Of a DNA stretch of 64,000 bases, positions 25,500 through 39,870 are shown piece by piece. The notes under the pieces were generated by a model. It did no database searches, was not told the origin of the DNA, and saw nothing but the letters and a program-made list of their open reading frames with translations. Every line of letters starts with the position of its first letter. Position 1 is the stretch's first letter. This stretch comes from Halictus rubicundus (Eukaryota; Arthropoda; Insecta; Hymenoptera; Halictidae), in contig NW_027488702.1 in the NCBI RefSeq assembly GCF_050948215.1, forward strand, positions 434,001 through 498,000, in the 5' to 3' direction. The position numbers and the translations under genes were made by a program.

Positions 25500-28400
25500 G
25501 ATGGGATAGGATAGAGGATAGGATAGGATAGAGAATAGGATAGGGGATTGATAGGATAGAGATTAGGATAGGATAGAGGATATTATAGGATAGAGGATAG
25601 GATAGGATAGAGGATAGGATAGGATAGAGGATAGGTTAGGATAGAGGATAGAATATGATAGAGGATAGGATAGGATAGTGGATAGCATAGGATAGAGCAT
25701 ACGATAGAGGATAGGATAGGATAGTGGATAGCATAGGATAGAGCATACGATAGAGGATAGGATAGGATAGGATAGAGAATAGGATAGGGTACATGGTATT
25801 ATAGGATAGAGGATAGGATAGGATAGAGGATAGGATAGGGGATTCGATAGGATAGAGGGTAGGATAGAGGATAGGATAGGATAGAGGATAGGATAGGATA
25901 GATTATAGGTTACGATAGAACATACGATATTATGGAGGAAAGGATAGGATAGAGAACAGGATAGGATGGAGGACAGGATAGAGGATAGGATAGGATAGAC
26001 TATAGGATAGGGTTGAGGATAGGATAGGATAGAGGATATGATATTATAAAGAACAGGATAGCATAGAGGATAGGATAGGATGCAGGATAGGATAGGTTTG
26101 AGGATAGGATAGGATAGAGGATAGGATAGGATAGAGGATAGGATAGGATAGAGGATAGCATAGGATAGAGGATTGGATTGGATAGAGGATAGGATAGGAT
26201 AGAGGATATGATTGGATAGAGGATAGGATATGATAGAGCATAGGATATGATAGAGGATAGGATAGGATTGAGGATAGGATAGGATAGTGGATAGAATAGG
26301 ATAGTGGATAGGATAGGATACAGCATACGAAAGAGGATAGGATAGGATAGGATAGAGAATAGGATAGGATACATGGTATTATAGGGTAGAGGATAGGATA
26401 GGGGATTGGATAGGATAGAGGATAGGATAGGATAGGATAGAGGATAGGATAGAGGATAGGATAGGATTGAGGATAGGATAGGTTTGAGGATAGGATAGGA
26501 TAGAGGATAGGATAGGATAGATGATAGGATAGGATAGAGGATAGGATAGGATAGAGGATAGTATAGGATAGGGGATACTATAGGATAGAGGATAGGATAA
26601 GATTGAGGATAGGATTGGATAGAGGATATGATAGGATAGGGATAGGATAGGATAGGATTGAGGATAGGATAGGATAGAGGATAGGATAGGATAGGATTGA
26701 GGATAGGATAGGATTGAGGATAGGATAGGATAGAGGATAGGATAGAGGATTGGATAATATAGAGGATAGGATACGATAGAGGATAGGATATGATAGAGGA
26801 TAGGATAGAGGATTGGATAGGATAGAAGATAGGATACGATATATTATAGGATATGATAGAGGATAGGATAGGATATGAGAGTGAATATTATAGAGGATAG
26901 GATAGGATAGAGGATAGGTTACGATAGAAGATACGATATTATAGAGGAAAGGATAGGATAGAGAACAGGATAGGATGGAGGATAGGATAGAGGATAGGAT
27001 ACGATAAGAGGATAGGATAGGATAGAGGATAGCATAGGATTGAGGATAGGATAGGATAGAGGATAGGATAATATAGAATATAGGATTGGATTGAGGATAG
27101 GGTAGGATAGAGGATAGAATAGGATAGAGGATAGGATTGGATAGACAATAGGATAGAGGATAGGATAGAGGATAGGATAGGATAGAGGATATTATAGTAT
27201 AGAGGATAGGATAGAGGATATTATAGTATAGAGGATAGGATAGAATTGAGGATTGGATAGGATAGGATAGAGGATAGGGTAGGATAGAGGATAGGATAGG
27301 ATAGGTGATAAGATAGGATAGAGGACAGGATAGGATAGAGGATAGGATTGGATAGAGGATCGGATAGGATAGAGGATAGGATAGGATAGAGGATAGGATA
27401 GAGGAAAGGATAGGATAGAGGATAGGATACGATAGAACATACGATATTATAGAAAAAAGGATACGATAAGAGGATAGGATAGGATAGAGGATAAGATTGG
27501 ATAGATTATACGATACGATAGAGGATAGGATAGGATAGAGGATAGGATAGGATAGAGGATAGGATCGGATAGAGGATAGGATAGGATAGAGGATAGGATA
27601 GGATAGAGGATAGGATAGGATAGAGGATAGGATTGGATAGAGGATAGCATAGGATAGAGGATAGGATAGGATAGAGGATAGGATAGGATAGAGGATAGGA
27701 TAGGATAGAGGATAGGATAGGATAGAGGATAGGATAGGATAGAGGATTGGATTGGATAGAGGATAGGATAGGATAGAGGATATGATTGGATAGAGGATAG
27801 GATATGATAGAGCATAGGATATGATAGAGGATAGGATAGGATTGAGGATAGGATAGGATAGTGGATAGAATAGGATAGTGGATAGGATAGGATACAGCAT
27901 ACGAAAGAGGATAGGATAGGATAGGATAGAGAATAGGATAGGATACATGGTATTATAGGGTAGAGGATAGGATAGGGGATTGGATAGGATAGAGGATAGG
28001 ATAGGATAGGATAGAGGATAGGATAGAGGATAGGATAGGATTGAGGATAAGATAGGTTTGAGGATAGGATAGGATAGAGGATAGGATAGGATAGATGATA
28101 GGATAGGATAGAGGATAGGATAGGATAGAGGATAGTATAGGATAGGGGATACTATAGGATAGAGGATAGGATAAGATTGAGGATAGGATTGGATAGAGGA
28201 TATGATAGGATAGGGATAGGATAGGATAGGATTGAGGATAGGATAGGATAGAGGATAGGATAGGATAGGATTGAGGATAGGATAGGATTGAGGATAGGAT
28301 AGGATAGAGGATAGGATAGAGGATTGGATAATATAGAGGATAGGATACGATAGAGGATAGGATATGATAGAGGATAGGATAGAGGATTGGATAGGATAGA

Positions 28401-29290
28401 AGATAGGATACGATATATTATAGGATATGATAGAGGATAGGATAGGATATGAGATTGAATATTATAGAGGATAGGATAGGATAGAGGATAGGTTACGATA
28501 GAAGATACGATATTATAGAGGAAAGGATAGGATAGAGAACAGGATAGGATGGAGGATAGGATAGAGGATAGGATACGATAAGAGGATAGGATAGGATAGA
28601 GGATAGCATAGGATTGAGGATAGGATAGGATAGAGGATAGGATAATATAGAATATAGGATTGGATTGAGGATAGGGTAGGATAGAGGATAGAATAGGATA
28701 GAGGATAGGATTGGATAGACAATAGGATAGAGGATAGGATAGAGGATAGGATAGGATAGAGGATATTATAGTATAGAGGATAGGATAGAAGATATTATAG
28801 TATAGAGGATAGGATAGAATTGAGGATAGGATAGGATAGGATAGAGGATAGGGTAGGATAGAGGATAGGATAGGATAGGTGATAAGATAGGATAGAGGAC
28901 AGGATAGGATAGAGGATAGGATTGGATAGAGGATCGGATAGGATAGAGGATAGGATAGGATAGAGGATAGGATAGAGGAAAGGATAGGATAGAGGATAGG
29001 ATACGATAGAACATACGATATTATAGAAAAAAGGATACGATAAGAGGATAGGATAGGATAGAGGATAAGATTGGATAGATTATACGATACGATAGAGGAT
29101 AGGATAGGATAGAGGATAGGATAGGATAGAGGATAGGATAGGATAGAGGATAGGATAGGATAGAGGATAGGATAGGATAGAGGATAGGATAGGATAGAGG
29201 ATAGGATAGGATAGAGGATAGGATTGGATAGAGGATAGCATAGGATAGAGGATAGGATAGGATAGAGGATAGGATAGGATAGAGGCTAGG
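25500..29290 (+). repeat. Satellite region III (1,574-bp tandem duplication)
   Basis: Landmark A copies at 25,792, 26,372 and 27,946 are followed by a variant leading into GGGGATTGG. The bulk is two head-to-tail copies of a 1,574-base block. Variants such as GGATACTATAGG and GAATATTATAG are common here and rare elsewhere. Landmark B occurs at about 27,434 and 29,008 without a following C landmark, unlike most other B copies. No gene is present. Confidence 0.75.
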
Positions 29291-29291
29291 A
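26160..29291 (+). repeat. Tandem duplication with 1,574-bp period
   Basis: The stretch 26,160-27,700 recurs head to tail at 27,734-29,291. Landmark A (26,372 and 27,946) and landmark B (27,434 and 29,008) pair at exactly 1,574. Near 27.54 kb the copies differ by GGATCGG against GGATAGG, and after it the offset is 1,591, one monomer more. Copies end at an AGGCTAGG variant in the right copy only. Confidence 0.9.
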
Positions 29292-30379
29292 TAGGATAGG
29301 TCATAAGATAGGATAGAGGATGGGATAGGATAGAGGATAGGGTAGGATAGTGGATAGGATAGGATAGGTGATAAGATAGGATAGAGGACAGGATAGGATA
29401 GAGGATAGGATTGGATAGAGGATCGGATAGGATAGAGGATAGGATAGGATAGAGGATAGGATAGAGGAAAGGATAGGATAGAGGATAGGATATAATAGAG
29501 GATAGGATTAGTAAGAGGATAGGATAGGATAGAGGATAGGGTAGTCCAAAGGATAGGATTGATGATGGGATAGGATAGAGGATAGGATAGGATAGAGGAT
29601 ACGATAGGATAGATTATAGGATAGGATAGAGGATAAGATTGGATAGATTATACGATACGATAGAGGATAGGATAGGATAGAGGGTAGGATAGGATAGACG
29701 AAAGGATAGGATTGATGATGGGATAGGATAGAGTATGGGATAGGATAGAGGATAGGATTGGATAGAGGATAGGATAGAGGAAAGGATAGGATTGAGGATG
29801 GGAGAGGATAGAGGATAGGATATGATAGAGAATAGGATAGGATAGAGGATAGGATAGGATGGAGGATAGGATAGAGGATTGGATAGGATAGAGGATAGGA
29901 TACGATAGAGGATAGGATAGGATAGAGGATAGGATAGGATAGAGGATAGGATATAATAGAGGATAGGATTAGTAAGAGCATAGGATAGGATAGAGGATAG
30001 GATAGCATAGAGGATAGGATAGCATAGAGGATAGGATAGGTTAGAGGATAGAATAGGATAGAGGATCGGATAGGAGAGAGGATAGGATAGGATAGAGGAT
30101 AGGATAGGATAGAGGATAGGATAGGATAGAGGGTAGGATAGGATAGAGGATAGGATAGGATAGAGGATAGGATATAATAGAGGATAGGATTAGTAAGAGC
30201 ATAGGATAGGATAGAGGATAGGATAGCATAGAGGATAGGATAGGATGGAGGATAGGATAGAGGATAGGATAGGATAGAGGATAGGATAGGATAGAGGATA
30301 GGATAGGATAGAGGATAGGATAGGATAGGATAGAGGATAGGATAGGATAGAGGATAGGATATGATAGAGGATTGGATAG

Positions 30380-33300
30380 GATAGAGGATAGGATAGGATG
30401 GAGGATATTATAGAGAATAGGATAGGATAGAGGATAGGATATGATAGAGGATAGGATAGGATAGAGGATAGGATAGGATAGAGGATAGGATAGGATAGAG
30501 GATAGGATTAGTAAGAGCATAGGATAGGATAGAGGATAGGATAGCATAGAGGATAGGATAGGATAGAGGATAGGATTAGTAAGAGCATAGGATAGGATAG
30601 AGGATAGGATAGCATAGAGGATAGGATAGGATGGAGGATAGGATAGAGGATAGGATAGGATAGAGGATAGGATAGGATAGAGGATAGGATAGGATAGAGG
30701 ATAGGATAGGATAGGATAGAGGATAGGATAGGATAGAGGATAGGATATGATAGAGGATAGGATAGGATTGAGGATATGATAGGATAGAGGATAGGATAAG
30801 TAAGAGGATAGGATAGGATAGAGGATAGGATAGACGAAAGGATAGGATTGATGATGGGATAGGATAGAGGATGGGATAGGATAGAGGATAGGATTGGATA
30901 GAGGATAGGATAGAGGAAAGGATAGGATTGAGGATGGGAGAGGATAGAGGATAGTATACGATAGAGAATAGGATAGGATAGAGGATAGGATAGGATGGAG
31001 GATATTATAGAGGATTGGATAGGATAGAGGATAGGATACGATAGAGGATACGATAGGATAGATTATAGGATAGGATAGAGTATAGGATATGATAGAGGAT
31101 AGGATTAGTAAGAGCATAGGATAGGATAGAGGATAGGATAGGATAGAGGATAGGATAGGATAGGATAGAGGATAGGATAGGATAGAGGATAGGATATGAT
31201 AGAGGATAGGATAGGATTGAGGATAGGATAGGATAGTTGATAGGATAGGATAGAGCATAAGATAGAGGATAGGATAGGATAGGATAGGATAGAGGATAGG
31301 ATAGACGAAAGGATAGGATTGATGATGGGATAGGATAGGATAGAGGATAGGATTGGATAGAGGATAGGATAGGATAGAGGATAGGATAGGATAGAAGATA
31401 GGATAAGTAAGAGGATATGATAGGATAGAGGATAGGATACGGGAAAGGATAGGATTGATGATGGGAGAGGATAGATGACAGGATATGATAGAGAATTGGA
31501 TAGGATAGAGGATAGGATAGGATGGAGGATAGGATAGAGGATTGGATAGGATAGAGGATAGGATTTGATAGGATAGAGGATAGGATAGGATTGAGGATAG
31601 GATAGGATAGTTGATAGGATAGGATAGAGCATAAGATAGTGGATAGGATAGGATAGAGCATAAGATAGAGGATAGGATAGGATAGGATACATGGTATTAT
31701 AGGGTAGAGGATAGGATAGGAAAGAGAATAGGATAGGATAGAGAATAGGATAGGATAGAGGATAGGATAGAGTATAGGATAGGATAGAGGATAAGACAGA
31801 GGATAGGATAGGATAGAGGATAGGATATAATAGAGGATAGGATTAGTAAGAGCATAGGATAGGATAGAGGATAGGATAGCATAGAGGATAGGATAGGATA
31901 GAGGATAGGATAGGACAGAGGATAAGATTGGATAGAGGACAGGATAGGATAGAGGATAGGATAGGATAGAGGATAGGATAGGATAGAGGATAGGATATAA
32001 TAGAGGATAGGATTAGTAAGAGCACAGGATAGGATAGAGGATAGGATAGCATAGAGGATAGGATAGGATAGAGGATAGGATAGGATAGAGGATCGGATAG
32101 GAGAGAGGATAGGATAGGATAGAGGATAGGATAGGATAGAGGATAGGATAGGATAGAGGATAGGGTAGGATAGAGGATAGGATAGGATAGGTGATAAGAT
32201 AGGATAGAGGACAGGATAGGATAGAGGATAGGATTGGATAGAGGATCGGATAGGATAGGGGATAGGATAGGATAGAGGATAGGATAGAGGAAAGGATAGG
32301 ATAGAGGATAGGATACGATAGAACATACGATATTATAGAAAAAAGGATACGATAGAGGATAGGATATGATAGAGGATAGGATATGGGATTGCCTAGGATA
32401 GAGGATAGGATAGGATAGAGGATCGGATAGGATAGAGGATAGGATAGGATAGAGGATAAGATTGGATAGAGGATAGTATAGGATAGAGGATAGGATAGGA
32501 TAGAGGACAGGACAGGATAGAGGATAGGATAGGATAGAGGATAAGATTGGATAGAGGATAGGATAGGATAGAGGATAGGATAGGATAGAGGATAGGATAG
32601 GATAGAGGATAGGATAGGATAGAGGATAGGATTAGTAAGAGCATAGGATAGGATAGAGGATAGGATAGCATAGAGGATAGGATAGGATGGAGGATAGGAT
32701 AGAGGATAGGATAGGATGGAGGATATTATAGAGAATAGGATAGGATAGAGGATAGGATATGATAGAGGATAGGATAGGATAGAGGATAGGATAGGATAGA
32801 GGATAGGATAGGATAGAGGATAGGATTAGTAAGAGCATAGGATAGGATAGAGGATAGGATAGCATAGAGGATAGGATAGGATAGAGGATAGGATTAGTAA
32901 GAGCATAGGATAGGATAGAGGATAGGATAGCATAGAGGATAGGATAGGATGGAGGATAGGATAGAGGATAGGATAGGATAGAGGATAGGATAGGATAGAG
33001 GATAGGATAGGATAGAGGATAGGATAGGATAGGATAGAGGATAGGATAGGATAGAGGATAGGATATGATAGAGGATAGGGTAGGATTGAGGATATGATAG
33101 GATAGAGGATAGGATAAGTAAGAGGATAGGATAGGATAGAGGATAGGATAGACGAAAGGATAGGATTGATGATGGGATAGGATAGAGGATGGGATAGGAT
33201 AGAGGATAGGATTGGATAGAGGATAGGATAGAGGAAAGGATAGGATTGAGGATGGGAGAGGATAGAGGATAGTATACGATAGAGAATAGGATAGGATAGA

Positions 33301-35084
33301 GGATAGGATAGGATGGAGGATATTATAGAGGATTGGATAGGATAGAGGATAGGATACGATAGAGGATACGATAGGATAGATTATAGGATAGGATAGAGTA
33401 TAGGATATGATAGAGGATAGGATTAGTAAGAGCATAGGATAGGATAGAGGATAGGATAGGATAGAGGATAGGATAGGATAGGATAGAGGATAGGATAGGA
33501 TAGAGGATAGGATTGGATAGAGGATAGGATAGAGGAAAGGATAGGATTGAGGATGGGAGAGGATAGAGAATAGTATACGATAGAGAATAGGATAGGATAG
33601 AGGATAGGATAGGATGGAGGATATTATATAGGATTGGATAGGATAGAGGATAGGATACGATAGAGGATAGGATAGGATAGAGGATAAGATTGGATAGAGG
33701 ATAGTATAGGATAGAGGATAGGATAGGATAGAGGACAGGACAGGATAGAGGATAGGATAGGATAGAAGATAGGATAAGTAAGAGGATATGATAGGATAGA
33801 GGATAGGATACGGGAAAGGATAGGATTGATGATGGGAGAGGATAGATGACAGGATATGATAGAGAATTGGATAGGATAGAGGATAGGATAGGATGGAGGA
33901 TAGGATAGAGGATTGGATAGGATAGAGGATAGGATTTGATAGGATAGAGGATAGGATAGGATTGAGGATAGGATAGGATAGTTGATAGGATAGGATAGAG
34001 CATAAGATAGTGGATAGGATAGGATAGAGCATAAGATAGAGGATAGGATAGGATAGGATACATGGTATTATAGGGTAGAGGATAGGATAGGAAAGAGAAT
34101 AGGATAGGATAGAGAATAGGATAGGATAGAGGATAGGATAGAGTATAGGATAGGATAGAGGATAAGATAGAGGATAGGATAGGATAGAGGATAGGATATA
34201 ATAGAGGATAGGATTAGTAAGAGCATAGGATAGGATAGAGGATAGGATAGCATAGAGGATAGGATAGGATAGAGGATAGGATAGGACAGAGGATAAGATT
34301 GGATAGAGGACAGGATAGGATAGAGGATAGGATAGGATAGAGGATAGGATAGGATAGAGGATAGGATATAATAGAGGATAGGATTAGTAAGAGCACAGGA
34401 TAGGATAGAGGATAGGATAGCATAGAGGATAGGATAGGATAGAGGATAGGATAGGATAGAGGATCGGATAGGAGAGAGGATAGGATAGGATAGAGGATAG
34501 GATAGGATAGAGGATAGGATAGGATAGAGGATAGGGTAGGATAGAGGATAGGATAGGATAGGTGATAAGATAGGATAGAGGACAGGATAGGATAGAGGAT
34601 AGGATTGGATAGAGGATCGGATAGGATAGGGGATAGGATAGGATAGAGGATAGGATAGAGGAAAGGATAGGATAGAGGATAGGATACGATAGAACATACG
34701 ATATTATAGAAAAAAGGATACGATAGAGGATAGGATATGATAGAGGATAGGATATGGGATTGCCTAGGATAGAGGATAGGATAGGATAGAGGATCGGATA
34801 GGATAGAGGATAGGATAGGATAGAGGATAAGATTGGATAGAGGATAGTATAGGATAGAGGATAGGATAGGATAGAGGACAGGACAGGATAGAGGATAGGA
34901 TAGGATAGAGGATAAGATTGGATAGAGGATAGGATAAGATAGAGGATAGGATAGGATAGAGGATAGGATAGGATAGAGGATAGGATAGGATAGAGGATAG
35001 GATTAGTAAGAGCATAGGATAGGATAGAGGATAGGATAGCATAGAGGATAGGATAGGATGGAGGATAGGATAGAGGATAGGATA
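30380..35084 (+). repeat. Tandem duplication of about 2.37 kb
   Basis: The stretch 30,380-32,713 recurs at 32,698-35,084, so the two copies abut. The offset is 2,318 on the left and 2,371 from about 31.39 kb onward (A 31,690 and 34,061; C 32,392 and 34,763). The right copy has extra GAGGAAAGG and GATATTAT variants near 33.5-33.75 kb, which account for much of the change. Confidence 0.88.
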
Positions 35085-36865
35085 GGATAGAGGATAGGAT
35101 AGGATAGAGGATAGGATAGGATAGAGGATAGGATAGGATAGGATAGAGGATAGGATATGATAGAGGATAGGATAGGATTGAGGATATGATAGGATAGAGG
35201 ATAGGATAAGTAAGAGGATAGGATAGGATAGAGGATAGGATAGACGAAAGGATAGGATTGATGATGGGATAGGATAGAGGATGGGATAGGATAGAGGATA
35301 GGATTGGATAGAGGATAGGATAGAGGAAAGGATAGGATTGAGGATGGGAGAGGATAGAGGATAGTATACGATAGAGAATAGGATAGGATAGAGGATAGGA
35401 TAGGATGGAGGATATTATATAGGATTGGATAGGATAGAGGATAGGATACGATAGAGGATAGGATAGGATAGAGGATAAGATTGGATAGAGGATAGTATAG
35501 GATAGAGGATAGGATAGGATAGAGGACAGGACAGGATAGAGGATAGGATACGATAGAGGATACGATAGGATAGATTATAGGATAGGATAGAGTATAGGAT
35601 ATGATAGAGGATAGGATTAGTAAGAGCATAGGATAGGATAGAGGATAGGATAGGATAGAGGATAGGATAGGATAGAGGATAGGATAGGATAGAGGATAGG
35701 ATAGGATAGAGGATAGGATAGGATAGAGGATAGGATAGGATAGAGGATAGGATAGGATAGAAGATAGGATAAGTAAGAGGATATGATAGGATAGAGGATA
35801 GGATACGGGAAAGGATAGGATTGATGATGGGAGAGGATAGATGACAGGATATGATAGAGAATAGGATAGGATAGAGGATAGGATAGGATGGAGGATAGGA
35901 TAGAGGATTGGATAGGATAGAGGATAGGATTTGATAGGATAGAGGATAGGATAGGATTGAGGATAGGATAGGATAGTTGATAGGATAGGATAGAGCATAA
36001 GATAGTGAATAGGATAGGATAGAGCATAAGATAGAGGATAGGATAGGATAGGATACATGGTATTATAGGGTAGAGGATAGGATAGGAAAGAGAATAGGAT
36101 AGGATAGAGAATAGGATAGGATAGAGGATAGGATAGAGTATAGGATAGGATAGAGGATAAGATAGAGGATAGGATAGGATAGAGGATAGGATATAATAGA
36201 GGATAGGATTAGTAAGAGCATAGGATAGGATAGAGGATAGGATAGCATAGAGGATAGGATAGGATAGAGGATAGGATAGGACAGAGGATAAGATTGGATA
36301 GAGGATAGGTTAGGATAGAGGATAGGATAGGATAGAGGATAGGATAGGATAGGTCATAAGATAGGATAGAGGACAGGATAGGATAGAGGAAAGGATAGGA
36401 TAGAGGATAGGATAGGATAGAGGATAGGATATAATAGAGGATAGGATTAGTAAGAGCACAGGATAGGATAGAGGATAGGATAGCATAGAGGATAGGATAG
36501 GATAGAGGATAGGATAGGATAGAGGATCGGATAGGAGAGAGGATAGGATAGGATAGAGGATAGGATAGGATAGAGGATAGGATAGGATAGAGGATAGGAT
36601 AGGATAGAGGATAGGATAGGATAGAGGATAGGGTAGGATAGAGGATAGGATAGGATAGGTGATAAGATAGGATAGAGGACAGGATAGGATAGAGGATAGG
36701 ATTGGATAGAGGATCGGATAGGATAGGGGATAGGATAGGATAGAGGATAGGATAGAAGAAAGGATAGGATAGAGGATAGGATACGATAGAACATACGATA
36801 TTATAGAAAAAAGGATACGATAGAGGATAGGATATGATAGAGGATAGGATATGGGATTGCCTAGG
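35085..36865 (+). repeat. Third, shorter block of the 2.1-2.4 kb series
   Basis: The series continues with C landmarks at 34,763 and 36,860, a step of 2,097. The GACGAAAGG variant at 33,151 pairs with 35,243 (2,092). This third copy is shorter in the middle than the one before it, and from 35,761 it is also the copy of region I. Confidence 0.75.
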
Positions 36866-39800
36866 ATAGAGGATAGGATAGGATAGAGGATCGGATAGGA
36901 TAGAGGATAGGATAGGATAGAGGATAGGATAAGTAAGAGGATAGGATAGGATAGAGGATAGGATAGACGAAAGGATAGGATTGATGATGGGATAGGATAG
37001 AGGATAGGATAGGATAGAGGATAGGATTGGATAGAGGATAGGATAGAGGAAAGGATAGGATTGAGGATGGGAGAGGATAGAGGATAGGATATGATAGAGA
37101 ATAGGATAGGATAGAGGATAGGATCGGATGGAGGATAGGATAGAGGATTGGATAGGATAGAGGATAGGATACGATAGAGGATAGGATAGGATAGAGGATA
37201 AGATTGGATAGAGGATAGTATAGGATAGAGGATAGAATAGGATAGAGGACAGGACAGGATAGAGGATAGGATACGATAGAGGATACGATAGGATAGATTA
37301 TAGGATAGGATAGAGGATAGGATATGATAGAGGATAGGATTAGTAAGAGCATAGGATAGGATAGAGGATAGGATAGCATAGAGGATAGGATAGGATGGAG
37401 GATAGGATAGAGGATAGGAGACGATAGAGGATAGGATAGGATAGAGGATAGGATAGGATAGAGCATAGGATAGGATAGAGGATAGGATAGGATAGGATAG
37501 AGGATAGGATAGGATAGGATAGAGGATAGGATAGGATAGAGGATAGGATATGATAGAGGATAGGATAGGATTGAGGATAGGATAGGATAGTTGATAGGAT
37601 AGGATAGAGCATAAGATAGAGGATAGGATAGGATAGGATAGGATAGAGGATAGGATAGACGAAAGGATAGGATTGATGATGGGATAGGATAGGATAGAGG
37701 ATAGGATTGGATAGAGGATAGGATAGGATAGAGGATAGGATAGGATAGAGGATAGGATAAGTAAGAGGATAGGATAGGATAGAGGATAGGATAGGATAGA
37801 GGATAGGATAGAGTATAGGATAGGATAGAGGATAAGATAGAGGATAGGATAGGATAGAGGATAGGATATAATAGAGGATAGGATTAGTAAGAGCATAGGA
37901 TAGGATAGAGGATAGGATAGCATAGAGGATAGGATAGGATAGAGGATAGGATAGGACAGAGGATAAGATTGGATAGAGGATAGGATAGGATAGAGGATAG
38001 GATAGGATAGAAGATAGGATAGGATAGAGGATAGGATATAATAGAGGATAGGATTAGTAAAAGCATAGGATAGGATAGAGGATAGGATAGCATAGAGGAT
38101 AGGATAGGGTAGAGGATAGGATAGGAAAGAGAATAGGATAGGATAGAGAATAGGATAGGATAGAGGATAGGATAGAGTATATAATAGGATAGAGGATAAG
38201 ATAGAGGATAGGATAGGATAGAGGATAGGATATAATAGAGGATAGGATTAGTAAGAGCATAGGATAGGATAGAGGATAGGATAGCATAGAGGATAGGATA
38301 GGATAGAGGATAGGATAGCATAGAGGATAGGATAGGATAGAGGATAGGATAGGATAGAGGATAGGATAGGATAGAGGATAGGATAGGATAGAGGATAGGA
38401 TAGGATAGAGGATAGGATAGGATAGAGGATAGGATAGGATAGAGGATAGGATAGGATAGAGGATAGGATAGGATAGAGGATAGGATAGGATAGAGGATAG
38501 GATAGGATAGAGGATAGGATAGGATAGAGGATAGGATAGGATAGAAGATAGGATAGGATAGAGGATAGGATATAATAGAGGATAGGATTAGTAAAAGCAT
38601 AGGATAGGATAGAGGATAGGATAGCATAGAGGATAGGATAGGATAGAGGATAGGATAGGATAGAGGGTCGGATAGGAGAGAGGATAGGATAGGATAGAGG
38701 ATAGGATAGGATAGAGGATAGGATAGGATAGAGGATAGGATAGCATAGAGGATAGGATAGGATAGAGGATAGGATAGGATAGAGGATAGGATAGGATAGA
38801 GGATAGGATAGGATAGAGGATAGGATAGGATAGAGGATAGGATAGGATAGAGGATAGGATAGGATAGAGGATAGGATAGGATAGAGGATAGGATAGGATA
38901 GAGGATAGGATAGGATAGAGGATAGGATAGGATAGAGGATAGGATAGGATAGAGGATAGGATAGGATAGAGGATAGGATAGGATAGAGGATAGGATATAA
39001 TAGAGGATAGGATTAGTAAGAGCATAGGATAGGATAGAGGATAGGATAGGATAGAGGATAGAATAGGATAGAGGATCGGATAGGAGAGAGGATAGGATAG
39101 GATAGAGGATAGGATATGATAGAGGATAGGATAGGATTGAGGATAGGATAGGATAGTTGATAGGATAGGATAGAGCATAAGATAGAGGATAGGATAGGAT
39201 AGGATAGGATAGAGGATAGGATAGACGAAAGGATAGGATTGATGATGGGATAGGATAGGATAGAGGATAGGATTGGATAGAGGATAGGATAGGATAGAGG
39301 ATAGGATAGGATAGAGGATAGGATAAGTAAGAGGATAGGATAGGATAGAGGATAGGATACAGGAAAGGATAGGATTGAGGATGGGAGAGGATAGATGATA
39401 GGATATGATAGAGAATAGGATAGGATAGAGGATAGGATAGGATGGAGGATAGGATAGAGGATTGGATTGGATAGAGGATAGGATATGATAGGATAGAGGA
39501 TAGGATATGATACAGGATAGGATAGGATTGAGGATAGGATAGGATAGTTGATAGGATAGGATACAGCATAAGATAGAGGATAGGATAGGATAGGATACAT
39601 GGTATTATAGGGTAGAGGATAGGATAGGAAAGAGAATAGGATAGGATAGAGAATAGGATACGATAGAGGATAGGATAGGATAGAGGATAGGATAGAGTAT
39701 AGGATAGGATAGAGGATAAGATAGAGGATAGGATAGGATAGAGGATAGGATATAATAGAGGATAGGATTAGTAAGAGCATAGGATAGGATAGAGGATAGG

Positions 39801-39870
39801 ATAGCATAGAGGATAGGATAGGATAGAGGATAGGATAGGACAGAGGATAAGATTGGATAGAGGATAGGAT
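35761..39870 (+). repeat. Segmental duplication, partner of 14,869-18,825
   Basis: This is the second copy of the 4 kb segment. It carries one extra clean 17-mer run at 38.3-38.5 kb. On the right its similarity to region I ends near 39,870, and it continues in dialect I to about 40.4 kb, whereas the first copy switches to dialect II. Confidence 0.9.
38280..38995 (+). repeat. Homogeneous 17-mer core arrays in region IV
   Basis: Two clean runs (about 38,280-38,545 and 38,665-38,995) are separated by a D landmark group. The second matches 17,630-17,950. The first has grown by a net 170 bases, ten monomers, relative to its partner position near 17,415-17,500, which explains the offset change from 20,875 to 21,045. 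Confidence 0.78.

Larger units (their letters stand above)
18825..25500 (+). repeat. Satellite region II (dialect II)
   Basis: Variants change to GAGCATACGATAG, GAGCATACAATAG, AGGGGATTGGATAGG and GATACAGGATACGATATTAT. Landmark A is followed by GGGTAGAGGGTAGAATAAG. The first part matches 45.66-47.07 kb (offset 26,832) and the later part matches 47.29-49.64 kb (offset 25,485). The region is locally expanded by a 1,124-base tandem duplication. The stretch from 24.14 to 24.77 kb instead matches region VII, so the region is a mosaic. No gene is present. Confidence 0.75.
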
